Program-made: the position numbers and the translations under genes
In this document: positions 55,313-64,000 of the stretch, piece by piece
Position numbering within the stretch: position 1 is the stretch's first letter
Layout of the letters: each line of letters opens with the position of its first letter
Assembly (NCBI GenBank): GCA_014155875.1
Contig: JACEFZ010028140.1
Location: 186,001 to 250,000, forward strand
Direction: 5' to 3'
DNA from: Cepaea nemoralis
Lineage: Eukaryota; Mollusca; Gastropoda; Stylommatophora; Helicidae
Length of the DNA: 64,000 nt
Notes under the pieces: generated by a model
The model's database searches: none
The model's input: the letters and a program-made list of their open reading frames with translations, nothing else
What the model was told of the DNA's origin: nothing

Positions 55313-55553
55313 TTCATCATCTTAAAGTTAGTCGACAGATCAACCTCCCTGCACATCGAGCTAGGCTAACGACCGAAAAGAAAAGATCGAACATGGTCTC
55401 CGCTATGATGAAGCCTGCTGAGAACTGCAAATTTTACAGGCTACGAGACTGCAAGAGAGACATAGTAATTCTTACAATAATGATAGACATTCAGCACCCA
55501 AGTCTTGCATTCCATGAAGACAGAGCTCACGTGCATCCGAGGAATGAGTGCGC

Positions 55554-55555
<2 letters not shown>

Positions 55556-55597
<42 letters not shown>

Positions 55598-55640
55598 CGC
55601 GGTTCCAACTTCACAGCAACGGGCCGTCCCCATTATGCTC
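55556..55640 (+). repeat. (GTTA)n plus T3 repeat head
   Basis: About ten GTTA units run directly into AGTTAGTCGCGGTTCCAACT, the start of T3. The T3 start (TTAGTTAGTC) has probably expanded. Confidence 0.8.
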
Positions 55641-56027
55641 CTTAGCAAAGTTTTTCAACAGGGCATACGACCACACTTGGAATACGGTTCAACTGCTTGA
55701 TGTTGAGAATAAAAAAACCACACTACAGGAGCTGCACAAGGTGCAAAATCAAGCTTTTAAAGTCACCACAGAAGGGATGAGATCAACCCATATAGTGGAG
55801 ATGGAGAAGATTGGGAGGACACAAGCACCGAGAGAGAGCAAAGATACGAAAACGCTAATACAAGCAGAAAAGTTCCTCAGCATGCCAGGCCATTCTGTGA
55901 AGAACATATGTGAAAACTGAGCTGTGGGGCGGCTGAAAAGAAGCAGTTCTATCATCCATCAGGCCAAATGACTCTGTAGAGGAACCACCGATCTGCCCAC
56001 AGTTGGTATCAACCTGAAAACCATTTC
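55641..56027 (+). pseudogene. LINE H copy 2: RT C-terminal segment
   Basis: Reads as degraded I-superfamily RT thumb: ELHKVQNQAFKVTTEGMRST, IGRTQAPRESKDTKTLIQAE and KFLSMPGH. This parallels the RVQNQGMRIITG region of LINE G. One or more frameshifts. It continues beyond a SINE T2 insertion. Confidence 0.7.
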
Positions 56028-56268
56028 TGAAGTCGCTTTAAAGTCGACCGGGTCGACTTCATTGCACCGGGTTTTATCCCATTTGGCTCGTGGCTCGGTC
56101 TCTTTCCGCAGCATGGAAAGCGTCGCACAAAGCACGAACTCCATAGCTCTAGCGACGACTCACAGGAGTCTCCGAAAAATGTCACTCGTGAACCGAAGGA
56201 CGCGGCCCAAATTCGAACCACAACCTTCGGAGCCCGAGTGAAACAGCTTGCCCACTTCACCACGGAGA
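56028..56268 (-). repeat. SINE T2, reverse, inserted in LINE H
   Basis: Reverse copy of the 9,536-9,778 element, splitting LINE H between the RT end and the RNase H. Confidence 0.8.
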
Positions 56269-57230
56269 TGTCTGTATTCCAGAAGGAACTTCATGGACAG
56301 AGGAACATAGACTATCACTACAAATCAAAACAAAAGTGAGAGGATTATTTGACAAGGAAGAACAGAACGGTGTACGGCGCAGAACAGCCACTCTCAGCTT
56401 TCTTGATGAAGAATACCCACGGGACCTCTGGATACGAGTCTACACAGATGGGTCAGCACAAAATGCTGTTCGAAATGGTAGAGCGGGAGTGTACATAAAA
56501 TACCCAAATAATACTAGGGACACGGCCAGAGTACCTACAGGAAAGTACTGCCATAACTATGATGCTGAAATTGAGGCAATACAGATAGCAAGAGAGAAAT
56601 TACAAAATGCCAGCCGTGGTACACAACCTGTGGTGATGTTGGCAGATGCAAAATCAGTAATAGAGGCACTCCTGTCTGGGAAATTACCAGTTCTAAGGAC
56701 ACTACTTTCTGAACTTAGCAGTCAGCATTAGGTCACCATACAGTGGAAACCATCCCACTGTGGAGTACCCGGAAACGACAGAGCTGATCGATTGGCTAAG
56801 GAAGGAGCAAAAGAAGAACAGCCTGATGTGCCCATTACATACCACCAAAAGAAAAGAATGATCAAATCAGTCAGAAGACCACCAAACCCTACTCAAGACG
56901 ACTACCACATTATGGGCAGACCAGAACAAGTCATTATTATGCTCCTCAGAACAGGACACAATAGATTACGCAACCACATGTATATAAAATTCAAGATTGG
57001 TGATTCAGCCATGTGCACATGTGGTTTGGCGTCGCAGAGAGCAGAGCACATACTCCAGGATTGCCCAAACTACATTTCCAGGCGAACCTTCTGGCCTAGA
57101 GAGACAACAGTGGAAGATAAACTCTATGGACCGCTGAATGAACTAAGAAAAGACTGTTAGATTCATACAAGAGACAACATTGCAGTTATAGGCATATTTC
57201 AAGCGAACGAAAGAAGAAGGAGAAGAAGAA
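56269..57230 (+). pseudogene. LINE H copy 2: RNase H and tail
   Basis: RNase H type I: YTDGSAQNAVRNGRAG (Asp), DAEIEAIQIA (Glu), LADAKSVIEAL (Asp), then a TAG stop at 56,729, then WKPSHCGVPGNDRADRLAKEG (last Asp) in the continuing frame to 57,160. The tail motif is CTCGLASQRAEHILQDCP. Only one stop codon interrupts the domain. Ends GAACGAAAGAAGAAGGAG, a GAA-type tail. Confidence 0.85.
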
Positions 57231-57239
57231 TTTCCATTT

Positions 57240-57560
57240 TCGTCGCATGCCCTCAGTGTTATCACCAATGAACAAGTCCTTCAAGGAACAAATGAAGATC
57301 GTAAACTGATTAGAGACATTAGACGTACACTGTCAACATGTTTTGGGCATGTTATGAGAAGAAATGACTTGGAGAACTTGGTGACAACTGGCAAGATCGA
57401 AAAGAAGAGACCAAAGGGAAGACCGAGAAGTAAATACCTGGATGGCTTGGCCACGTTGTATGGTCGAGACAGGAACACGGAGTTGATTCACGACTCTGGT
57501 TATCGAGTGAGATGGCAGAACATGACCGCGCACGCTTATCGGCATGGCACATGATGGATG
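57240..57560 (+). pseudogene. LINE C 3' end
   Basis: An open 66-codon frame (57,354-57,554): MRRNDLENLVTTGKIEKKRP, KGRPRSKYLDGLATLY and the ending YRHGT, terminating at CATGATGGATGGATG. The segment upstream to 57,240 reads in another frame. Confidence 0.8.
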
Positions 57561-57675
57561 GATGGAATCACGTTACAGTACATATGTATTAAGAGATTTC
57601 TATTATCCGTCTATTCGGTTATCCGTCACACCCCTAGTCCCGGCGGTGACGGTTAATCGAAGTGTTACACACACA

Positions 57676-57820
<145 letters not shown>

Positions 57821-57863
57821 AGAGATAGATAGATATAGGTGGAGAGATAATATATATACAGAC

Positions 57864-57985
57864 CTACAAGCACTTGGATTCAACGACTGGCAAGAGAAGG
57901 TCAACCAGAGAGACGAATGGAGACGCATTGTATCTGCAGCAAAGAACCTCAATGGCTCGGAACGCTGAAGAAGAAGAAGAAGAAA
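57864..57985 (+). pseudogene. LINE F 3' end with (GAA)n tail
   Basis: Reads LGFNDWQEKVNQRDEWRRIV, SAAKNLNGSER, stop, then (GAA)n. Same terminus as 62,455-62,600 reversed. Confidence 0.85.
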
Positions 57986-57997
57986 ATATATATATAT

Positions 57998-58135
57998 TAC
58001 TTGAAAAACTTGGTGATAACTGACAAACGTGAAGGGAATAGAGCAAGTGGAAAGCAATAGTAGTGATGAGGGTAAATGAGGGACATACTATATATATATA
58101 TAAGATGAAGATCATCATCATCATCATCATCATCT
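57998..58135 (+). pseudogene. LINE C remnant and (ATC)n
   Basis: YLKNLVITDKREGNRASGK is the LINE C C-terminal block. An (AT)n and (ATC)n tract follow. Confidence 0.6.
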
Positions 58136-58136
58136 T

Positions 58137-58800
58137 ATTCCACTTCTGCCGTCAAGCGACGTGGGGAGGAATAATTTGCGCTCCAGTGCCCGGTGGGTGG
58201 CACAAGGTGTCTGTCTGATAACAGCATTTCTTACTCGGTCTCGGATTGTTAAGTTGGCAACTCTCCTCAGGCATCTCATCTCGCAGGTGTTGATTTTGCG
58301 AAAGTGTGACTTGGAGGAGAAAGTCCAAGTTTGAGATTAGCAGCATAAGGATGGTGTGAATATGCTGTTTATTATGTGTCGTGTTGCGGACAAGGATATA
58401 TTTGGATGTTTCAGTAAGGTTGATAGTTGATATGTAAGTGCACTAGCTTTTTAATATCTGAAGTCTATTTCTCTGTCCAATCTGCCATCTTCTGTGATCA
58501 TACTTCCAAGATATTCGAATTCTTTAACTTGTTTCAGAGTTCTGCTATTTATCTGTATACGTAGTGGGCCCGGCGATCTGCTAACTTGCATTACTTAGGT
58601 TTTGGCTGTGTTTATACGCATATTGTATATGCTTGCAGGTTGAACTCAGATTAGTAATATGATTTTATAGTCTGCTCTCATCGCTGTAAAACAGGCACTG
58701 ATCGTCTGCAAATAGAAGTTCATTTTATTTCTGAATCTGTTCTGTCAAGACTTGCTTCTATAAATGAAGATACTCATCAATTTGTTTGTTGTGGGCTGGA
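58137..58800 (-). pseudogene. LINE J: another RT lineage, palm to C-terminus
   Basis: The minus strand reads the catalytic LLFADDQCLFYSDE near 58,690-58,730, then FEYLGSMITEDGRLDREIDF near 58,470-58,525. ISLSATRHIINSIFTP and QTWTFSSKSH follow, then EMRCLRRVANLTIRDRVRNA near 58,230-58,290. Several stops. It is not similar in detail to families A-H. It was overlooked by simple ORF length because of the stops. Confidence 0.75.
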
Positions 58801-58879
58801 CACGCTTGTGGTGGAATCCGCGCGGTTGATGATAACAAAGGGGTTAAACCGGAAAACGGTAACATATTCTCCTGTGTAT

Positions 58880-59148
58880 ACGGAAGTCAGCATGACCAAA
58901 TGGATAAGAACGCTCGATCTTAAACATCCGGCGAGTTCAACTCCTACACCAGTGTGACTATAACGTTGATGTCTCGTCCTTGACTTAAGGACGTAAATTA
59001 CAAGTATCTCTGAAGATGGAGTGGGTTCGCCTGATGGCGAGGGACACTGGTAATAGGGAAAAACTAATACACAAGCAAACATCAATGCACGGCACTAGAT
59101 GTAATAATACGTGTATGGACTACGCTTGAGTTCAAAGCGAGGGGACAA
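58880..59148 (+). repeat. SINE T1
   Basis: GGAAGTCAGCATGACCAAAT head, GACGTAAATTACAAGTATCT body, ending GAGTTCAAAGCGAG. About 25 bp of the head before box B are deleted. Confidence 0.8.
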
Positions 59149-59389
59149 AACGCGTGCATTTATCTTTGGAGCTACATACCTACAGGTAGAGGGGCATTAG
59201 GATGAAGAAAAAAAAACAACAAAGACAACACAAGGCAAACAATTAGATGCAGATTAAAATAAAATATGTCCTGTACACACAAGATACGCGATGGCTAGAA
59301 CTCTCTCCTGATAGCCTGGTGCTAATGTGTTCAAATTACAACGGAACTGGACTTTTTCTTTTTCCTGAGTTCCCAGCTCGTCCCAATTT
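59149..59389. other. No gene recognised
   Basis: AT-rich spacer. Confidence 0.5.
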
Positions 59390-59875
59390 CAGATGGGTAT
59401 TAACAAATCTTGTGCAATAATATCATTGAATGTAAGAAAGAGAGTGCCGAAATGCTATATAGAGCCTGGTTTGCTGTATGGCAGTGAAGCTTGGAAAATA
59501 TGTGGACAAATTAGGAAGAAATTGAAACCAACAGAGATGTGGTTATTGAGAAGAATGTTGCGAATTCCTTGGACAGCTAGAGTAACTAACAACGACTGCC
59601 TGAAACAGGCTAATGAAACTAGAACATGATATACATCAATAAGAAAGAGGAAAACGGCTTTCTTAGAAGAGGGGCATTGAAGAACATTGTGACAACTGGA
59701 AAGATCAAGGGGAAGAGAGGCAGAGGCAGACCATGAGAAATAATAATGGGTGGATTCAGTCGGTGGCATGGAGAAATATCATCAGCAGAGTTAATCCAGA
59801 GCCCCTAGCACCAATATCTGTGGAGAGCCATGAAAGCCTACGCCAGCCGGCAGGGCACTTAATGGTGATGATCAA
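59390..59875 (+). pseudogene. LINE B 3' portion
   Basis: A 78-codon frame (59,393-59,629) with NVRKRVPKCYIEPGLLYGSE, TEMWLLRRMLRIPWTARVTN and NNDCLKQANETRT, then a stop. The C-terminus continues out of frame to CAGGGCACTTAATGGTGATG. Confidence 0.85.
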
Positions 59876-59989
59876 CAAATTACCTAGGAAATAAAGGCCA
59901 TTGGTGGGATGTTGACCGATTGATCCAAAATGTGGAGCTAACAATATAAACCCAACACACTTATCTGTCGGCCCTGTGATCGTGTGTTT

Positions 59990-60010
59990 GAATCTCTCTC
60001 TCTCTCTCTC

Positions 60011-60095
<85 letters not shown>
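59990..60095. repeat. (TC)n microsatellite
   Basis: About 100 bp of TC with three interruptions. Confidence 0.95.
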
Positions 60096-60097
<2 letters not shown>

Positions 60098-60104
60098 CCA
60101 GTAG

Positions 60105-60440
60105 GGGATTTTGTAAATATTGATTTGGGTTCCGAGGTTGACCCAGCCTAACATGGGTACCGAGGAATGTTCTGGGATGCAAGCGGGTCTTTGACTCGGA
60201 TCACATCACTGATTTAGTGGAGATTGATCTATAACAGCTTATGTCGAGCACCATATACCAAAGAAGCATTGTGATCGAGACAACACTCCTTTACTTCCCC
60301 GACCACTCCCTGGCACCAATTTCCGGTTGGATTCACCTGGGTGTCCAGGTCAAATAAAAAAAAAATCCGCCCAGATGTGGATTCGAACTTACGATCATCA
60401 AACCGACAAACCAGCGTCTAGCCACTGTCCTCTTGCGAAC
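60105..60440 (-). repeat. tRNA-derived SINE, T6-like, reverse
   Basis: The minus strand has box A-like AGTGGCTAGACGCTGG and box B GTAAGTTCGAATCCAC near 60,380-60,425. A body with CACCCAGGTGAATCCAACCG follows, ending in CCAGCCTAACATGGGTACC-type sequence. Confidence 0.55.
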
Positions 60441-60959
60441 TCCCCACCAGAAAGCAGCTACACTTAAAATTCTGTCAGCGGCAACAGAACAACATTTTCG
60501 TTCATGCAGATTATGTCACGTGCCGAAGAGGTCCTGACCTTTCCATGACCTCTGACAAAAATACTTCACAAAACGACCTCTTTCAAATGTTGGTCGAGGT
60601 CTCCTTTTGCCCGGAGCCTACTGTTCTTGCAATGTTGTCTTTGGGGCATTAAGAATTTGAAACATGCACGGCGAGCAAACATTTAAGCCCGTTTCAAATC
60701 TATTCCCAGAATAATGAGAAGGCGAAGCTGCTAAGGTGCTGTTTGCAAAGGAGATTAAAGATTGAAGCAGCTAATGGGTGGTGACAAAATTGAGGCAACA
60801 TATACTTCTGAGCTGGGTCCCATGCGCACGCACATACAGACACATATTCGCGGCGTTTTTTGACCCGGTTTTGCGCCGTCTGCTTGTAGCCTATTGAAAG
60901 AACAAGGTATAGGTAGTCTCATGAAGTCGGAGTCAGTGACCCGGGGGTAAGTGAAACGC
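60441..60959. other. No gene recognised
   Basis: Unique-looking DNA; no coding signal. Confidence 0.45.
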
Positions 60960-61085
60960 AGGAATTTCCCGACATATCGGTTCGAGGGCTCGACATCAGC
61001 CGCGGGTGGTTTGGAGGAAGATCGGTTTGCATTGATTTCGGTGGTATGAGGCGTCGGCCGTTGAGAAAAGAATGGCAAACATGTC
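60960..61085 (+). repeat. SINE T4
   Basis: ATCGGTTCGAGGGCTCGAC (box B-like), GTTTGCATTGATTTCGGTGG, TATGAGGCGTCGGCCGTT. Confidence 0.55.
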
Positions 61086-61204
61086 TTCTTCTTCATTTAC
61101 TTCTTCTTCAGTTTCTTCATCTTTTTCTTCTTTCCTCCTCCTCCTCCTTTTCTCCCCCTCCTCCTCCCCGGCCCTCACCGCCGCTGCCGCTACTACTACT
61201 ACGG

Positions 61205-61299
<95 letters not shown>

Positions 61300-61440
61300 T
61301 CTTCTTCTTCTTTACTTGTTCTTCTTGTGTTTGTTCTTGTTCTTGTTTTCCTTGTTCTCCTTGTTCTTGTTCTTCGTTCTTGTTCTTCTTCTTCTTCTTC
61401 TTCTCTTCTTCTTCTTCTTCTTCTTCTTCTTCTTCGTCTT
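61086..61440. repeat. (TTC)n, (TAC)n and (TTC/TTG)n tracts
   Basis: TTC/TCC-rich to 61,165, GCC/GCT then (TAC)n at about 61,190-61,293, then (TTC)n with TTG variants to 61,440. Confidence 0.95.
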
Positions 61441-61600
61441 CTGTCCCTCATCCCCCACTAAGCATAGGCCCTCAACCAACTCACGCCACTCCATCCTAAT
61501 CTCTTGCCATGTCCTGCAGCTCCCTTCATGTCCGCCCGATATTAGTCGTCTCTGGGCGTAATTCTCTTCTTCGTGTATTGTTAGATCTCCTGCTATCACC
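61441..61600 (-). pseudogene. LINE C-terminus with GAA-type tail, family unclear
   Basis: The minus strand reads GSCRTWQEIRMEWRELVEGL and CLVGDEGQ, ending in (GAA)n (the TTC tract at 61,300-61,440). The layout is that of LINE F but the residues differ. Confidence 0.5.
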
Positions 61601-61670
61601 GAGCGCCAATAAATGCTGGGGTAGAATGCACGTGGAATGGACCAGCTGGGATGGGGTTTCCAGAGGTGGT

Positions 61671-61703
61671 AATATATATATATATATATATGTGTGTGTT
61701 TGT

Positions 61704-61767
<64 letters not shown>
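61671..61767. repeat. (AT)n-(GT)n microsatellite
   Basis: Short AT tract followed by about 75 bp of GT. Confidence 0.95.
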
Positions 61768-61768
<1 letters not shown>

Positions 61769-62024
61769 ACATCTATGAAGAGCTTAGAGCCTCAAAGTGT
61801 CCTGATTTCAAGGAACATGAATTGTAGGAAGTGACTATTTTATTGCGTCACTTTTGCAGTAGGGTTTCTGTAATATCCCTTTGTCGTTTATCCCTTGCCT
61901 GTGCATATGACGAGTGTTCTATTAATAGTTTCTCGTCGTCTGAAATATTCTGGGATTGGAGACTGTAATTTGTGGTGTGGCTGTGAAAATAGATCAGTGA
62001 TCTGCGTGTAAATACCCGAACCCT

Positions 62025-62445
62025 TAAACTAATCATCAAAATGTGCCCTGTCAGCTGTCGTAGGCGGTCATGTTTCTTCACAGATCTCGGTCCTTGGCGT
62101 TCTGGATCAAATCTGCTGATGGTATTGCCACATGCCACCATCTTAGTCCATCCAGCATTAATTCTCTTGGTCTGTCTCTGTCCTTTTTCAACTGCTCTCT
62201 CTAGTTGTCACGATGTTCTCCAATGACTCTCTTCTCATCACATGACGAAAGAAAGCTGTTTGTCTCTTTCTTATAGTTTTACATAATGTTCTAGTTTCAT
62301 TAGCCTCTCCCAGGCAATCGTTGTTAGTTACTCTGGCAATCCTAGGTATTCGCAACATTTGTCTCAGGAACCACATCTCTGTTGCTTATAACTTCTTCAA
62401 AATTTGTCCATTTACATTCCATGATTCCATTTGGAAAGAATAAAT
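62025..62445 (-). pseudogene. LINE B 3' portion
   Basis: The minus strand reads MWFLRQMLRIPRIARVTNND, ANETRTLCKTIRKRQTAFF and RHVMRRESLENIVTT, then decays. The 3' end is near AAAATGTGCCCTGTCAGCTG. Confidence 0.8.
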
Positions 62446-62454
62446 ATCCTCACA

Positions 62455-63290
62455 CTTCTTCTTCTTCTTCAGCGTTCCGAGCCATTGAGGTTCTTTGCTG
62501 CAGATACAATCCGTCTCCATTCGTCTCTCTGGTGGACCTTCTCTTGCCAGTCGTTGATTCCAAGTGCTTGTAGGTCTGTATATGTATTATCTCTCCATCG
62601 CCTTCTTGGTCTACCTCGGGGTCTACGGTCATTTATTTCCTGAGTGTAAGCGAGTTTTGTTTCCTATTATCTTCCATTCTTCCTATATGCCCCAGCCATT
62701 GTAGTCTATTAGCCTTCATGATACCAGTGATTAGCGGGGACTTAAACAGATCATAAATGTCTTTGTTACTTCTTCTTTTCCACTCTCCACTTTGTGTATC
62801 CCTAATGGGTCCAAAGATGCGTCTTAAAATTTGTAACAAGGCTTCGTCTCCTTTCGTTGTACTCCAGGTTTCAGAGCCATACAGTACAACTGGTCTGATC
62901 AGTGTTTTGTATATTGTGATTTTGGTGTTACGAGATAGCGCCTTTGATTTTAGTAGATGTTGTAGTGCATAGTATATCTTATTTCCAGAGTTGATTCTAG
63001 TTTGTATTTCCTCCCTTATGATGTTGGAGCAGTTGAAGATTGTACCCAGGTATTTGTATGTTTCCGTTCTTTTAATGGCCATATTATCTATTTGTATGTG
63101 GCCAGAGTTTTTAGCCATTCCTTCTCTTGAAATTACCATATATTCTGTCTTATCTTGGTTGATAACCAGCCCCATCTGTTGTATCCTCACACTACTCTCA
63201 ATAATCGCGCCTGGTTCCTGAATCATGACGTAATGTGCCATGTTACTTTTTTTTAGCATGCACTGACTTTCTGTGGAAGCAGATACCATA
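62455..63290 (-). pseudogene. LINE F: RT palm-distal region and C-terminus
   Basis: A 218-codon open frame (62,633-63,289): QQMGLVINQDKTEYMVISRE (post-palm), IKRTETYKYLGTIF, IYKTLIRPVVLYGSETWST, LRRIFGPIRD and ANRLQWLGHIGRMEDN. A frameshift near 62,640 separates this from the real end, which reads LQALGINDWQEKVHQRDEW and AAKNLNGSER in another frame (62,480-62,600). A (GAA)n tail starts at 62,474. The catalytic YADD box is absent, so it is 5'-truncated. This RT lineage is widespread in invertebrate genomes. Confidence 0.85.
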
Positions 63291-63689
63291 AAGGGCGGCT
63301 CTTCCTAGGCATCGTGCCTGTAGCTACACATTCTTTCAAACAGTTAAAGCGGAGATGATATAAATGTGTCCCGAAGTAATTTCCTCTTATGGGTCTGTAA
63401 TGTCATAGCGCCATCACATTGTGAAGGGGATGAGATCAAGGGGGATAGGTAGATCAGTATTATCCCTCACTTTGGCAAGTGACAAGCCAGGCTGTAGAAT
63501 CTGCGTTCGCCCGTGATCATGACATTACTAGTGCAGTTCACTGTCAACTTCGCTAGCGAGCTAGCCGGAGACTATACAAGAGGAATGTTAATCCGAGACC
63601 AGGAACGAAGATTGATTGATTTGATTGATTGATTAAGGAACCGACATCACCAGCATTCGGTGTATTCCCATAAGCGCCCCCGTCCCCAT
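63291..63689. other. No gene recognised
   Basis: Unique-looking DNA with a short (GATT)n patch at about 63,610-63,635. Confidence 0.45.
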
Positions 63690-64000
63690 CCTCAGCAGCC
63701 AGCGAAGAATTCCAACACCAATAGTACAGTAGCAGTCTGATTATATGTCCGTCTCACCTTTCCTCTGAGCGTCGAGCATCGGCCAGATCCCCTCGTCACC
63801 CCACGCTGTCTCATTCTTGCCAGACCTTGGTGATCCATTTGCTCCTCCGAGGTGTACACGTGCTCCCACAAGGCCGCAAACCACGTTTGCCTTGTCATGT
63901 ATCAATAATCCACCAAGTTTTGCAGAGCCAGCCAATCTGTCCACCTGTTCATTTCCCAGCACACCGGCATGCCCCGAAGAAAAGATCCAGGCGATGCTTG
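63690..64000 (-). pseudogene. LINE RNase H C-terminal fragment
   Basis: Cut by the window end. The minus strand reads WIFSSGHAGVLGNEQVDRLA, the H-x-G-x2-GNE-x2-D block of RNase H type I, then HDKANVVCGL. The frame then shifts near 63,870, and FAALWEHVYTSEEQ, LARMRQRGVTRGSGRCSTLR and TYNQTATV continue in the second frame to 63,692. It is unlike LINEs G and H in detail. Confidence 0.75.

Overview
The window is non-coding, repeat-dominated DNA of a metazoan. Lineage cannot be fixed from the sequence. The mix of RTE-like and I-superfamily LINEs, a Penelope-like element, several tRNA-derived SINE families and very abundant microsatellites would suit a lophotrochozoan, for example a cephalopod-like mollusc (inference). 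I see no rRNA gene, no functional tRNA gene, no CRISPR array and no bacterial-style operon. Apart from one spliced gene near 43 kb, every protein-coding signal I recognise belongs to a mobile element, and almost all are broken by stops or frameshifts.

Layout. 0-12 kb: LINE fragments (called A, B and C here), SINEs, a short non-autonomous repeat (X), microsatellites and a truncated mariner. 13.26-15.99 kb: a Penelope-like element with RT and GIY-YIG regions, framed by 465-bp inverted repeats. 16.1-18.6 kb: LINE C interrupted by LINE E. 19.0-27.2 kb: an 8.2-kb head-to-tail dimer of an I-superfamily LINE (G: endonuclease, RT, RNase H), inserted into a SINE and bounded by one 13-bp target-site duplication. 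27.2-37.7 kb: LINE A, C, D, G and H remnants, a 0.7-kb trinucleotide tract and a 1.46-kb minisatellite with 16-bp units. 37.87-48.21 kb: a giant palindromic element. 48.2-64 kb: microsatellites, SINEs, fragments of LINEs A, B, C, E, F, G, H and J, and a second, 2-kb element whose ends resemble those of the palindrome.

The most notable object is the palindrome at 37,874-48,213. It has about 4.5-4.65-kb terminal inverted repeats, begins AG and ends CT, and is flanked by a perfect 6-bp duplication (TGGGTG). Those three features together are described for Polinton/Maverick elements, but none of the Polinton genes is present. Each arm carries the same C2H2 zinc-finger gene with a TATA/initiator promoter. 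The 1.17-kb hinge carries an apparently intact two-exon gene whose C-terminal region matches the layout of PPP1R15 (GADD34/CReP), the regulatory subunit that directs PP1 to dephosphorylate eIF2-alpha. A mobile element carrying a translation-control gene at its hinge is the candidate undescribed system.

Family letters (LINE A-J, SINE T1-T6, element X) are labels for this window only. Boundaries come from reading by eye and are approximate unless a duplication or repeat edge defines them.
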